Assembly: GCF_023195895.1 (NCBI RefSeq)
Contig: NZ_JALPRK010000022.1
Span: 29,662 to 93,661 of the forward strand
Direction of reading: 5' to 3'
DNA length: 64,000 nucleotides
Source of the DNA: Paenibacillus mellifer
GTDB lineage: Bacteria; Bacillota; Bacilli; Paenibacillales; Paenibacillaceae
Shown here: positions 24,563 through 33,759 of the stretch, one piece after another
Numbering within the stretch: position 1 is the stretch's first letter
Layout: each line of letters opens with the position of its first letter
Translations under genes and position numbers: made by a program
The notes under the pieces: generated by a model
What the model was told of the DNA's origin: nothing
Databases searched by the model: none
The model's input: the letters and a program-made list of their open reading frames with translations, nothing else

Positions 24563-26305
24563 ATGAACTTCTTAAGAAGCCGCACGTTCCGCAGCAAGCT
24601 AAAATCGGCTTTTCTCATCGTCATCATTCTTTCCGTACTGATCACCGGAGGTTTCTCCTATTCCATATCCGCACACGTTGTGGAGAAGAACGCGTTACAT
24701 CTTACGCAGGATACGGTGACTAAATCGGCTCAAATCGTCGATGAGAAGTTGAATAAGCTGATGATTATTATGATGACTTTTATGTTAAGCCAACCTTTTC
24801 GCAGCATGCTGAAGGATGCTTCAACCGGAGAGGCGGACCGGTATTATACGCATTTGGCGAATATGGATAACGTTTTTTCACAAGCCCGTATTGCTGAACC
24901 TCTGATTCACTCGATCTATATCTCCACGCCGATCGGCGAGTTTTACCCACTGACTATCAACCGGAATCGGCATACTCGTTTTGAGGATACGTTTCTGTAC
25001 GATAGGGTCAGGCTGGAGAACCAAAACGTTTGGGTGGAGGGCCATGAGGACATGTTATTTTCGGGCAATGACCGAGTGATCTCTCTCATCCTGGAACCGA
25101 TCTTCGACGTACCGGTCAAGGACGTTTATATCGTGGTCAATATCCGAGAGGAAGGGTTTCGGAATCTGGTGGAAGCCGGAGTTGGGCAGGATGCGGTACG
25201 TTTTTTGCTTAATGCCGATGGAATTCCGGTTTATTCGAAAAATAGTAACTTGGTCCAGAAAGCAATCGGAACAGCACCTCTTCTGAACGAGTTACAACAG
25301 GATGTGGCTGTTATCGGAAGCGCTTCCTATCGGATTGATCACCGTGATTATCTGCTGAATTACGCCCGTTTGGGGATAACCGACTGGACGATGGTTACGA
25401 TGCAATCGAAGGATTACGTACTCAGGGACTTGATCTACGTGAAGTGGATGATTGTCGGCATCACCCTGGGGGCGTTCTTGATCACCGCGCTCATTTCCGG
25501 CGGGTTGGCCCGTTATCTGCTCTCCCCGTTGCAGGGACTGCAGAGGGTGATGAAGCGTGTAGAGGCCAATGACCTTACCGCGAGATTCGATGGACAAGGG
25601 AAAGACGAGTTGGCGCAGGTGGGGTTCCGCTTCAATCGGATGCTGGAGCAAGTGGTTGTCTTGATTGATGAGGTCAAACAGGCGGAAACGAATAAACGGG
25701 CCGCTGAGATCAAGGCGCTGTCCGCCCAAATGGACCCGCATTTCTTATACAATACGCTGAACACCGTTTATTGGAAGCTAAAGCTTGGACAAATTGAGGA
25801 ATCGCAGCGGATGGTCGTTTCCTTGTCCCGCTTATTCCAGCTGGGTCTTAATAAGGGGAACGAGATTACAACTCTGCAGAAGGAGTTGGAACACGTCAAG
25901 CAATATTTGGAGATTCAGGCGTTGTGTTACCCGAACCTTTTTCATTATGAAATACGTGGAGGGGATTCACGGTTCGCTTCTTGGCCGATTCCTAGACTTA
26001 TGCTTCAGCCGCTGGTTGAGAATAGCATTCTGCACGGCTTCAAGGATATGGAAACCGGGGGTCAAATTACGATCGAGATGGCCTATGACCCGGATCAGGA
26101 GTTAGGCGAGATTACGGTTACGGACAATGGGCGTGGAATGGAGGAGCATCTGCCGGAACACGGATATGCCATTCAGAACCTGATAAGCCGGCTGCAGTTG
26201 TTCTACGGAGATCGCGCCAAACTGGCGCTGGATAGCAAACCGGGTCGGGGGACGATGGTGACTTTAACCTTACCACGGGGAGGAGAGCAGCATGATGAAG
26301 GATGA
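24563..26305 (+). CDS. YesM-type sensor histidine kinase
   Basis: This 580-residue membrane kinase senses an extracellular signal, probably a carbohydrate or its binding protein. The first membrane helix is at about residues 15-37 and the second at 292-314; an extracellular Cache-like sensor lies between. A HAMP domain follows, then the His_kinase domain with His393 in QMDPHFLYN, and the HATPase_c domain with PLVENSILHG and GRGT. It overlaps the regulator gene by 14 bases. It is complete, unlike the paralogue at 7173. ATG 24563 follows AAGGCGGGG. Confidence 0.93.
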   Translation: MNFLRSRTFRSKLKSAFLIVIILSVLITGGFSYSISAHVVEKNALHLTQDTVTKSAQIVDEKLNKLMIIMMTFMLSQPFRSMLKDASTGEADRYYTHLANMDNVFSQARIAEPLIHSIYISTPIGEFYPLTINRNRHTRFEDTFLYDRVRLENQNVWVEGHEDMLFSGNDRVISLILEPIFDVPVKDVYIVVNIREEGFRNLVEAGVGQDAVRFLLNADGIPVYSKNSNLVQKAIGTAPLLNELQQDVAVIGSASYRIDHRDYLLNYARLGITDWTMVTMQSKDYVLRDLIYVKWMIVGITLGAFLITALISGGLARYLLSPLQGLQRVMKRVEANDLTARFDGQGKDELAQVGFRFNRMLEQVVVLIDEVKQAETNKRAAEIKALSAQMDPHFLYNTLNTVYWKLKLGQIEESQRMVVSLSRLFQLGLNKGNEITTLQKELEHVKQYLEIQALCYPNLFHYEIRGGDSRFASWPIPRLMLQPLVENSILHGFKDMETGGQITIEMAYDPDQELGEITVTDNGRGMEEHLPEHGYAIQNLISRLQLFYGDRAKLALDSKPGRGTMVTLTLPRGGEQHDEG

Positions 26306-27929
26306 GATACAGGATCCAATCCGTTTATGCGTGATAGATGACATCCGAAGCGTTGTGGCTGGTTTGACGGCGATCGCTTGGGAGGATTACGGGATCTTAT
26401 TAGAAGGAACCTCGGCCAACGGAAGCGACGGGCTGGAGCTCGTGACCCGATTGAAGCCGGACTTAGTCATCACCGATATTCGAATGCCGAAGATGGATGG
26501 TCTGACGATGCTCCAGCATATGCTCGAAACAAACCATCCGTGTAAAGTGATCTTGATCAGCGGGTATGCAGATTTCGAGTATGCCCAGCAGGCGGTTCAT
26601 CTGGGCGCATACGAATTTGTAGTCAAGCCGTTTACGGAGGAAGATATTCTGGACGTCGTGCTGCGGGCAAAGGAGCAAATTCTGGAGGAACGATCCAAGC
26701 TGCATCACCATCACTTGATGGAGTCGAAGCTGCGCGAGAGCATGCCCGTGCTTCGCCAGGAATATGTAAGTATGCTGGTCCACCATCGGACCACCTGGGA
26801 GCATGCCTCTGAACGATGGAATTTCCTTGGGATCGAATTGGAACATCACGACTTCATCGTCATGTTGATCGAGATCGATAAATACCGGGAGCAAGTTGCC
26901 GACTTATCGATCCGAGAGGCCGAGTTGATCCGTTTCTCCCTGCAAAATATCGTGGAAGAAACGATCCGTGAATTTAGCAGCTGCGTTGTAATTCGTGCAA
27001 AAAACAATCGATTCTTGGCGCTCCTGAACGATCCCGCTTTCGGAGACGTGATGCAGATTGCCGAGTCCTGCTGCCGGAATATCAAGAAATACTCCAAATA
27101 TACCATCTCCATCGGTGTCTCCGGTAAAGTCCTTCAGACCCATCAGCTACCCGATGCCTATCGAGAAGCGGAGCGGGCGCTCGCTTATCATATCTTCAGT
27201 GAAGGGAATGCCGCCATCGGGATCGGTGATCTGCCGGAGACCGGCAGTCAGCCTCCGCTGTCCCTGGAGCGCAAGGATGAACTCCTCCTCGCGCTTCGTA
27301 CCGGCAACGGGGATCGGGCTGTTGAGCTCTTATGCGCTATCTCCTCGCAGCTTCAAGGACTTACGCCGCCGCCCCATCCGGATTATCTGCTCAGCTTATA
27401 TGATGAGCTGGCGGCTTCCGTAATCCGGGTGTTATATGAGCTGGCGCCCTTCGCTGAGATACAGCCGCTGATCGCCCGATATAAATCGACGCGAGGCACC
27501 ACGGGGATGCCTTTAAGCAGCCTCGAGCAGCAGCTGTCGCTGTTATGCCGCGAAGGGGCGAATGTGGTAGGCAGCAACACGTTGTCGGAAAGCCAGAAGA
27601 TCATCTTTCGATCGTTGGAATTTATTCAAAGTCGGTTGGGAGAAGAAGTGACGTTGACCGAGTGCGCGGCTAACGTGCATCTCAGCGTGAGTTATTACTC
27701 TAGCTTGTTTAAGAAGGTTACAGGAATGACGGTCACGCAGTACGTCAATCAAGAACGAATTCGATTGGCCAAGACTTTACTGGTGGAAGGCAAATCGGTG
27801 CAGGAGGTTTCAGTTGCGGTGGGTTATGAAGAACGGCGTTATTTCAGCGAAATGTTTAAGCGAATTACCGGTATGACTCCCACGGAATTCAGATCTGATT
27901 ATCATCCTGATCCACCGGAAGAGGCTTGA
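26292..27929 (+). CDS. YesN-type response regulator (AraC output)
   Basis: A 545-residue regulator whose start lies inside the 3' end of the kinase gene. The receiver domain has Asp16-Asp17 in VIDD, phosphoacceptor Asp62 in ITDIRMP and Lys in VVKPFTEED. A middle domain of about 300 residues follows. The C-terminal ~100 residues are an AraC-type DNA-binding domain (LTECAANVHLSVSYYSSLFKK and VGYEERRYFSEMFKRITGMTP). It should activate the transport and catabolic genes that follow after a terminator. The start could be ATG 26292 or ATG 26295. Confidence 0.94.
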   Translation: MMKDEIQDPIRLCVIDDIRSVVAGLTAIAWEDYGILLEGTSANGSDGLELVTRLKPDLVITDIRMPKMDGLTMLQHMLETNHPCKVILISGYADFEYAQQAVHLGAYEFVVKPFTEEDILDVVLRAKEQILEERSKLHHHHLMESKLRESMPVLRQEYVSMLVHHRTTWEHASERWNFLGIELEHHDFIVMLIEIDKYREQVADLSIREAELIRFSLQNIVEETIREFSSCVVIRAKNNRFLALLNDPAFGDVMQIAESCCRNIKKYSKYTISIGVSGKVLQTHQLPDAYREAERALAYHIFSEGNAAIGIGDLPETGSQPPLSLERKDELLLALRTGNGDRAVELLCAISSQLQGLTPPPHPDYLLSLYDELAASVIRVLYELAPFAEIQPLIARYKSTRGTTGMPLSSLEQQLSLLCREGANVVGSNTLSESQKIIFRSLEFIQSRLGEEVTLTECAANVHLSVSYYSSLFKKVTGMTVTQYVNQERIRLAKTLLVEGKSVQEVSVAVGYEERRYFSEMFKRITGMTPTEFRSDYHPDPPEEA

Positions 27930-27959
27930 TCGATAAGATCATGAAATCGCTACCCTAGA

Positions 27960-27986
27960 GAGTGGGTTTGCCCCACTCCTTTTTTA
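27960..27986 (+). terminator. terminator between two-component system and transporter genes
   Basis: GAGTGGG (27960-27966) and CCCACTC (27972-27978) form a stem with loop TTTGC, followed by CTTTTTT. It separates the regulatory genes from the ABC operon, which therefore needs its own promoter, most likely activated by the YesN protein. Confidence 0.85.
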
Positions 27987-28050
27987 TGCGCGTGATTTTA
28001 TAGTGAAAGAGGAAGACAAAGAAGTCTCAATCCAGAAGGGGGAAATGTCT

Positions 28051-29445
28051 ATGATGAAAAAAGCGATGCTGCTCGGAGTGAACCTGATGTTGATTCTGGC
28101 TTTGGTGGCGTGCGGCGGAGGTGGCTCCAATACCTCCAATGAGCCGAAAGAGTCGACGACCAACGAAAAGAATGAGGGGAATACGGCCGCGGCTCCCGTT
28201 CAACTGCAGTATTGGACCGACGACCGCCATGACCAAGAATACATTAAAGAGATGGTTGCTAAGTTTAATGAGACAAATGGGGACAACATTCAAGTTGAAT
28301 TGACCGTGATGTCCGAGAATTATACGCAAAGCGTGGATATCGCGTTCTCCAGCAATCAAGCGCCGGATATTCTGCGTTTGAAAAGTGCGAATACCGAAGC
28401 GTTCTTCAAAAAGGGATATCTTCAGCCGATTGATGGCTATCTGACGGATGACATGAAGACGAAGTTCTCCTCGGTCATTATCGATGAGGTAAACCGATTC
28501 GACGGGCAGATATATTCGCTCCCGAACACAGGGCTGACGCTGCGATTGGTTTACAACAAGGACCTGTTCGATAAAGCGGGTATTGCAAATCCGCCGGCTA
28601 CGCTTCAGGAAATGGTCGATGCCGCCAAGAAGATAACGGAAGTCGGTAAATCGGAAGGGATCTACGGCTTCGCATTAAACTTCAAGAACCCAAAGCAGGC
28701 GTTTGATCGCTCCGTTCGAGAGATTTTGTCGCTTAGCGGGTATCAGGGTTTAGGGTTTGATCTAAAAACGGGGCAGTTCGACTTTGCACCTTACGCGCAA
28801 GTGATTGAGTATTTCAAACAAATGCACGAGGACGGCAGTATTCTTCCAGGAGCCGAATCGCTGGATATCGACCCGCTGCGGGCTCAATTCGCAGCCGGTA
28901 AAATCGGGATGTACCTAAGCTTCTCCACAGAACCGGGCGTCTACCAAGATCAATTCCCAACGGAAATCAACTGGGCCGGTGCACTGGCACCAACTCTGGA
29001 TGGTCAAAAAGGCACTTCCGAGATCGTATCCGCCGGCACATGGCTTGGCATGAGCAAAACCTCGCAGCACCAGGATGCGGCATGGAAGTTCATGCAATTC
29101 ATGTATGCGGATGACGTATTGACAACGTACCACGAGAAAGGATTTGGGATTTCCGTTGTGCCAAGCATTGCCGAAACCGCAAAAACTCCGGACGTCAAAG
29201 GGATGGAAGGTTTCTTAATCGGGGAGAAGGACTCCTTGTGGCCGGTCGCGCCGAACGTGACACCGGAAGGGGCGAATTATGCAGATACCTTCTTTAAATA
29301 CATGCTGGACGGCGGAGATGTGCAGAAAACCGTCGAGGATTTAAATCAACGTTACAACGACGCTTTAGCAAAATCGGTGGAAAAGGGAGAGGTCAAAGTC
29401 ACTCCGAATCCTTCCTTTGATCCCGCTAACCCACAAGGAGAATAG
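28051..29445 (+). CDS. sugar ABC transporter substrate-binding lipoprotein
   Basis: This is a family 1 extracellular solute-binding lipoprotein of the CUT1 sugar importer class. The signal peptide ends in the lipobox LVAC, with the lipid-modified Cys about 20 residues from the start, then a Gly/Ser/Asn-rich linker. The mature part shows the usual opening QLQYWTDDRHDQEY. ATG 28051 lies eight bases after AAGGGGGA; an ATG at 28045 is only two bases away from it. Two permeases follow. The substrate is inferred from downstream enzymes to be a mannosyl-type oligosaccharide. Confidence 0.93.
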   Translation: MMKKAMLLGVNLMLILALVACGGGGSNTSNEPKESTTNEKNEGNTAAAPVQLQYWTDDRHDQEYIKEMVAKFNETNGDNIQVELTVMSENYTQSVDIAFSSNQAPDILRLKSANTEAFFKKGYLQPIDGYLTDDMKTKFSSVIIDEVNRFDGQIYSLPNTGLTLRLVYNKDLFDKAGIANPPATLQEMVDAAKKITEVGKSEGIYGFALNFKNPKQAFDRSVREILSLSGYQGLGFDLKTGQFDFAPYAQVIEYFKQMHEDGSILPGAESLDIDPLRAQFAAGKIGMYLSFSTEPGVYQDQFPTEINWAGALAPTLDGQKGTSEIVSAGTWLGMSKTSQHQDAAWKFMQFMYADDVLTTYHEKGFGISVVPSIAETAKTPDVKGMEGFLIGEKDSLWPVAPNVTPEGANYADTFFKYMLDGGDVQKTVEDLNQRYNDALAKSVEKGEVKVTPNPSFDPANPQGE

Positions 29446-29460
29446 TGTTTTAATCGGGAC

Positions 29461-29492
29461 AGGAGCTTTTGTGAGCTGGTGACAAGGCTCCT
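29461..29492 (+). other. intergenic hairpin between binding protein and permease genes
   Basis: AGGAGC (29461-29466) and GCTCCT (29487-29492) pair around a 20-base loop, without a T-run. Such hairpins after binding-protein genes often stabilise the upstream message so that more binding protein than permease is made. That role is inferred. Confidence 0.4.
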
Positions 29493-29535
29493 TTCCTGTC
29501 TCCTGACACACAAACATGAAGGGGGAGGAACCGAA

Positions 29536-30432
29536 ATGGAGAAGCTGAAGCGGCTTCAGGAGAACAGTCTGTTTCTGTTGCCCAGCGTTATCCTGACATT
29601 GGTTTTAGGAATCTATCCGTTGATCTGGATGCTGCGGTATATGTTTTACGACTACGTTGGATACGGAGAGGCCTTGTTTGTAGGCTTGGATAATTTCAGC
29701 AGGTTATTCCGTGATGAGCAGTTTTGGGCATCGGTCGGAAATACGTTTGTATTCGCCGGAGGCAAACTGCTGTTGACGATTCCATTATCCTTGCTGTTGG
29801 CGGTGCTGCTTAACGGCAAGCTGCGAGGCAGAAACTTGCTCCGGGGGATATATTTTATGCCGACGGTCATTAGTACCGCGGTAATCTCGGTCGTTTTTTA
29901 CAACATTTTCAACTCCTACAACGGGATGATCAATCAATTGCTAATGAAGTACCATCTCATTGGGCAGCCGATCGATTGGCTGGGACCGAAGCACGCGATG
30001 TTGACTGTAATTATCGTGGCTGTGTGGGGCGCGGTTGGCAACTATATGCTCTTGTTTCTGGCGGGGCTGCAGAGCATTCCCCAGGATTTATACGAAAGCG
30101 CTGCGATTGACGGGGCTCATGCCGGACAACGTTTCTGGCATATCACGATTCCGATGCTGGGTCCAGTGATGCAAATGATTATTATGCTGGCGATTATCGC
30201 CTCGCTCAAAGGTTACGAAAGCATCATGGTCATTACTGAGGGGGGGCCTATCGGCAAAACCGAAGTGATGTACCTGTACTTATATAAGCTGCTCTTCCCG
30301 GTATCAACCGGCTCGCCGGTGACACAGCAGTTTGGTTACGGCAGCGCCGTTGGATTTGCCACGGCGATCATCGTCGGAGCGATTACGGCGGGTTACTATT
30401 TCTTAAGCAAGAGAATGAACAAGGTATTCTAG
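29536..30432 (+). CDS. sugar ABC transporter permease (MalF/UgpA type)
   Basis: A 298-residue inner-membrane permease with about six helices and the EAA loop ESAAIDGAHAGQRFWHITIPMLGP, which docks the ATPase. ATG 29536 follows GGGGGAGGAACC; the frame is open to 29479, but that part lies in the intergenic hairpin region. It is the first of two permeases and, with the next gene, forms the heterodimeric channel. No ATPase gene is nearby, which is usual for CUT1 systems served by a shared MsmX-like ATPase. Confidence 0.94.
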   Translation: MEKLKRLQENSLFLLPSVILTLVLGIYPLIWMLRYMFYDYVGYGEALFVGLDNFSRLFRDEQFWASVGNTFVFAGGKLLLTIPLSLLLAVLLNGKLRGRNLLRGIYFMPTVISTAVISVVFYNIFNSYNGMINQLLMKYHLIGQPIDWLGPKHAMLTVIIVAVWGAVGNYMLLFLAGLQSIPQDLYESAAIDGAHAGQRFWHITIPMLGPVMQMIIMLAIIASLKGYESIMVITEGGPIGKTEVMYLYLYKLLFPVSTGSPVTQQFGYGSAVGFATAIIVGAITAGYYFLSKRMNKVF

Positions 30433-30447
30433 GGGGGGCTAGGAGAG

Positions 30448-31320
30448 ATGAATCAACCATCAATGGCGGAGAAAAAGCCGGCTTTACAAGCCGCAAAATG
30501 GATTACACGCCCGATCATGTGGCTGTTTCTGCTAATCACGGTCCTGCTGACCTTGTTTCCAATTTTGATGACGATCCTCGGTTCCTTGAAGACCGGGGCC
30601 GAGATGATGAGCGGCGGGGACTTGCTGCCGAAGGAATGGCAGTTTCGCAACTATATGGAGGCCTGGCAGCAAACCAATTTCGCTAGGTTTACATGGAACA
30701 GTGTGTTCTTAAGCGTGATAAGTACGGTCGGAACGTTGCTGGTAGCAGCGATGGCGGCTTATGTCGTCGATCGGCGGGATTTCCCGGGAAAAACGCTGTA
30801 CGTTGGGGTCCAGGCTTCAACGATGTTTATATCCGTAGGCGCGATTGTGCTGCGGCCTCAATTTGACCTAATGGTCAAATTAAACCTGAATTCGTCGCTA
30901 TGGGGCGTCATTCTGATCTTGATCAGCGCCCATTCCAGTACGTTTTTTATATTACAGGGGTTCTATAAATCGATTCCACGCGAGTTGGATGAGGCGGCCA
31001 TGGTAGATGGCTCGGGCTTTATTCGCACCTTCTTCAAAATCATCCTGCCGCTGTTGACCCCCGGACTGGGGGTTGCGGGGTTGTTTGCCTTCCGTCATGC
31101 CTGGAACGAATACATTTTGCCGCTCGTCTTCACGATGACGAGCCCGCATCTGCAGACGCTGACCGTCGGGTTGGCTAATCTTCGCTACGGCTCTTCTGCG
31201 GCCATGCAAATTCACCTAATGATGGCAGGGGCCTGCTTATCGATCTTGCCGATGTTGGTCGTGTATATTCTGGCGAATAAAACCTTTATCCAAGTAACAG
31301 CGGGCTCCGTGAAGGGATAA
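30448..31320 (+). CDS. sugar ABC transporter permease (MalG/UgpE type)
   Basis: A 290-residue permease with about six membrane helices and the EAA loop DEAAMVDGSGFIRTFFKIIL. ATG 30448 follows GCTAGGAGAG, 15 bases after the first permease. The basic N-terminal tail is followed by a first helix near residues 20-40. It pairs with the upstream permease. Confidence 0.94.
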   Translation: MNQPSMAEKKPALQAAKWITRPIMWLFLLITVLLTLFPILMTILGSLKTGAEMMSGGDLLPKEWQFRNYMEAWQQTNFARFTWNSVFLSVISTVGTLLVAAMAAYVVDRRDFPGKTLYVGVQASTMFISVGAIVLRPQFDLMVKLNLNSSLWGVILILISAHSSTFFILQGFYKSIPRELDEAAMVDGSGFIRTFFKIILPLLTPGLGVAGLFAFRHAWNEYILPLVFTMTSPHLQTLTVGLANLRYGSSAAMQIHLMMAGACLSILPMLVVYILANKTFIQVTAGSVKG

Positions 31321-31348
31321 TCATTTACTTGAGAGGGGGAGGTTCAAC

Positions 31349-32707
31349 ATGAACGAGAAGCAAATCACTTTGCCGGTTCAAACGATTTCGGTATCTTACG
31401 ATGTGGATGTCTTGGTTGTCGGCGGCGGAGCTTCCGGGATTGCGGCGGCGATCAGCGCGGCCGAAGGCGGAGCAAACACGCTGCTGATCGAACAGAGAGG
31501 GTTCCTGGGCGGAATGGGGACGGTGGCTTTAGTTCCGGCGTTCTGCCCGTTTACGGACAAGGAGAAGCCTATTATTCGCGGCATCGGCATGAAGCTGATG
31601 GAGCGGATGAAGCAAGCCTGCAACGCCGATTATCAAGCGGAATACCGGGAAACGCTTGATTGGGTGCCGATCGACCCGGAGGTTTTGAAGCGAGTTTACG
31701 ATGATGCCTTAATCGAGAGTGGTGTCTCGTTGCTTTATCATACCTTCGTTTATGACATCCAACTGTCGGACGACCGAAGCCGGGTGGAGGGTGTGATCAT
31801 CGCGAACAAATCGGGTCGTTCCTTTATCCGCTGCCGTTACTTGATCGATGCGACCGGGGATGGCGACATGGCCGCCCTGGCAGGTGTGCCTTTTCAGAAG
31901 GGAGGCGACCAAGGCGAATTGCAACCGGGAAGTATGTGTTATCTATTAGCTAATGTAAACCGGATGAAGTTTAAACAATATTTACAGGAGACCGGGGATA
32001 CCGGGCAACTGCACCAAACGGTAGAGCGGGCAATTGCGGAAGGTGCTTTGCCGGAGGGACGTAAATCGATCTCCGGTCTGGCTTGGGTGAACGATTATTT
32101 GGTCGGCGTGAACTTTGGTCATGTATTTGGCATCGATGGGACGAAAGCCGAAGATTTGACGCGAGGTGCGATCGAAGGTCGCAAATTGGCTGAACGCCAG
32201 GTCGAGTTCTTCCGCAAATATGTTCCCGGGTTTGAACAGGCTCATTTGGTCGCGAGCGGTGAGCAGGTTGGCATTCGAGAGACGCGGCGAATTCAGGGGG
32301 ATTACGTCTTGACGGTGGATGATTTCATCTCGGCGCGGTCTTTCCCGGATGACATTGCCCGCAACGCTTATTACATCGACATTCATCTGGCCAATCACAA
32401 GAGTGAGATGACCTTTAACCACCTTTCTCCAGGGCAATCGCACGGTGTCCCTTACCGGATTTTGCTGCCTGTAGGCATCGAGAATGTGTGGGTAGCGGGC
32501 CGCTCCGCTTCTTCGGACCGAGCGGTTCAAGGTTCCCTGCGGGTGATGCCAAACTGCTTTGCGATGGGGCAAGCGGCCGGTACGGCAGCGGCGATGGCTG
32601 CGCATACGGGAGCAACTTCACGTGAAATCTCCGTACCGCAATTGCAGCAACTGTTGCTGAAGCAGGATGTCTGGCTCGGTGAGAATTTCTCCGATGCTGA
32701 AGGGTGA
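31349..32707 (+). CDS. FAD-dependent oxidoreductase
   Basis: A 452-residue soluble flavoprotein of the FAD_oxidored family (PF12831-like). The N-terminal dinucleotide site VVGGGASGIAAAISAAE starts near residue 24 and ends with an acidic residue (LLIEQ). A second FAD motif, RYLIDATGDGDMAALAG, lies near residues 155-172, and the C-terminal VAGRSASSDRAVQGSLRV closes the FAD site. There is no export signal, so it acts inside the cell. Such enzymes recur in carbohydrate loci, but the substrate of this one is unknown. It is cotranscribed with the permeases upstream and the esterase four bases downstream. Confidence 0.85.
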   Translation: MNEKQITLPVQTISVSYDVDVLVVGGGASGIAAAISAAEGGANTLLIEQRGFLGGMGTVALVPAFCPFTDKEKPIIRGIGMKLMERMKQACNADYQAEYRETLDWVPIDPEVLKRVYDDALIESGVSLLYHTFVYDIQLSDDRSRVEGVIIANKSGRSFIRCRYLIDATGDGDMAALAGVPFQKGGDQGELQPGSMCYLLANVNRMKFKQYLQETGDTGQLHQTVERAIAEGALPEGRKSISGLAWVNDYLVGVNFGHVFGIDGTKAEDLTRGAIEGRKLAERQVEFFRKYVPGFEQAHLVASGEQVGIRETRRIQGDYVLTVDDFISARSFPDDIARNAYYIDIHLANHKSEMTFNHLSPGQSHGVPYRILLPVGIENVWVAGRSASSDRAVQGSLRVMPNCFAMGQAAGTAAAMAAHTGATSREISVPQLQQLLLKQDVWLGENFSDAEG

Positions 32708-32710
32708 AGG

Positions 32711-33742
32711 GTGATGTGTCCGCTGACGATAACGGATTTACCACTCGACGATAAGTGGTTCCACGGTGCGGTTTCACTCCAGCGACTGCCTGATGGAATA
32801 AAACCTTGGCGTATTCCTTACGAGGATTACGAAATGTTTCCTCCCGACGGAATCGGAACAAAGGCGGAGATTTGTGCAGGAGCCCGTATACGCCTAAACA
32901 CTAACTCATCTGCAATTCGTGTAGGGTTTACGCCTTTGACAGAAGAAGCGACCTTGGATTGTCTTTGCGAAGGACAATTGCAGGCTCGGTTGAATTTAGC
33001 TCAAGGAGCTACGGAAGCCAATTTCCTGGGACTGCCTCAAGGTCGCAAGACCGTGGAAATTTATCTTCCCCAAAATATCGGCATGACGGTGACACGTCTT
33101 TCGGTGGAAGCCGATGCCGTGTGTGAGAGTGCACCGGATTTGCGCCTGAAATGGGTGGCTTATGGCAGCTCCATCACCCAATGCGTGGCGGCAGATGGTC
33201 CTTCGTCGACTTGGCCGGCCATCGCCGCCCGGGAGTGCGATTTCCATTTAACCTGTTTGGGGTTTTCGGGCAACTGCCATCTAGAGCCGAGAGTTGGACG
33301 GATGATCGCGGATTTGCCAGCTGATTTTATCTCATTGTGTGTTGGGATCAATGTGTACGGGGCAGCGTCGCTGAGTCCGCGAACGTTCAAGCCTGCCTTG
33401 ATTGGGCTTATTGATTCAATTCGGGCTCAACATCCGGATACACCGCTGCTTGTGATCTCGCCCATTTATGCCACCGACCGGGAAACCAATGCAAATTCCT
33501 TGGGTTATTCGTTGACGTCCATGCGTGAGGAGATTCGCGAAACGGTGAGTTTGTTCTGCCGACGTGGCGACAGCCGGATTTATTACGGTCATGGTTTGGA
33601 CTGGTTCGGAGAGTCTGATCGAGAGCGTCTGTCCGACGGGTTGCATCCAAATGCCGAGGGGTATCGGCTTATGGGCGAACGATTTAAGGAAAGAATGCTG
33701 GGCGTACTCGATCAGCGTATTACATTTCATGATAGTTTCTAG
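32711..33742 (+). CDS. SGNH/GDSL-type carbohydrate esterase
   Basis: A 343-residue cytoplasmic esterase with two parts: a beta-rich N-terminal domain (about 1-140) and an SGNH hydrolase domain (about 145-335). The four SGNH blocks are visible: Ser154 in YGSSIT, Gly in GFSGNCH near 187, Asn214 in GINVYG, and Asp309/His312 in SDGLHPN. A beta domain ahead of SGNH is the layout of CE2-type deacetylases. The start is GTG 32711 or ATG 32714, both near GAAGGG. Deacetylation of imported sugars is inferred from the neighbouring GH130 gene. Confidence 0.85.
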   Translation: MMCPLTITDLPLDDKWFHGAVSLQRLPDGIKPWRIPYEDYEMFPPDGIGTKAEICAGARIRLNTNSSAIRVGFTPLTEEATLDCLCEGQLQARLNLAQGATEANFLGLPQGRKTVEIYLPQNIGMTVTRLSVEADAVCESAPDLRLKWVAYGSSITQCVAADGPSSTWPAIAARECDFHLTCLGFSGNCHLEPRVGRMIADLPADFISLCVGINVYGAASLSPRTFKPALIGLIDSIRAQHPDTPLLVISPIYATDRETNANSLGYSLTSMREEIRETVSLFCRRGDSRIYYGHGLDWFGESDRERLSDGLHPNAEGYRLMGERFKERMLGVLDQRITFHDSF

Positions 33743-33759
33743 ATGAGGAGGATAACGTG

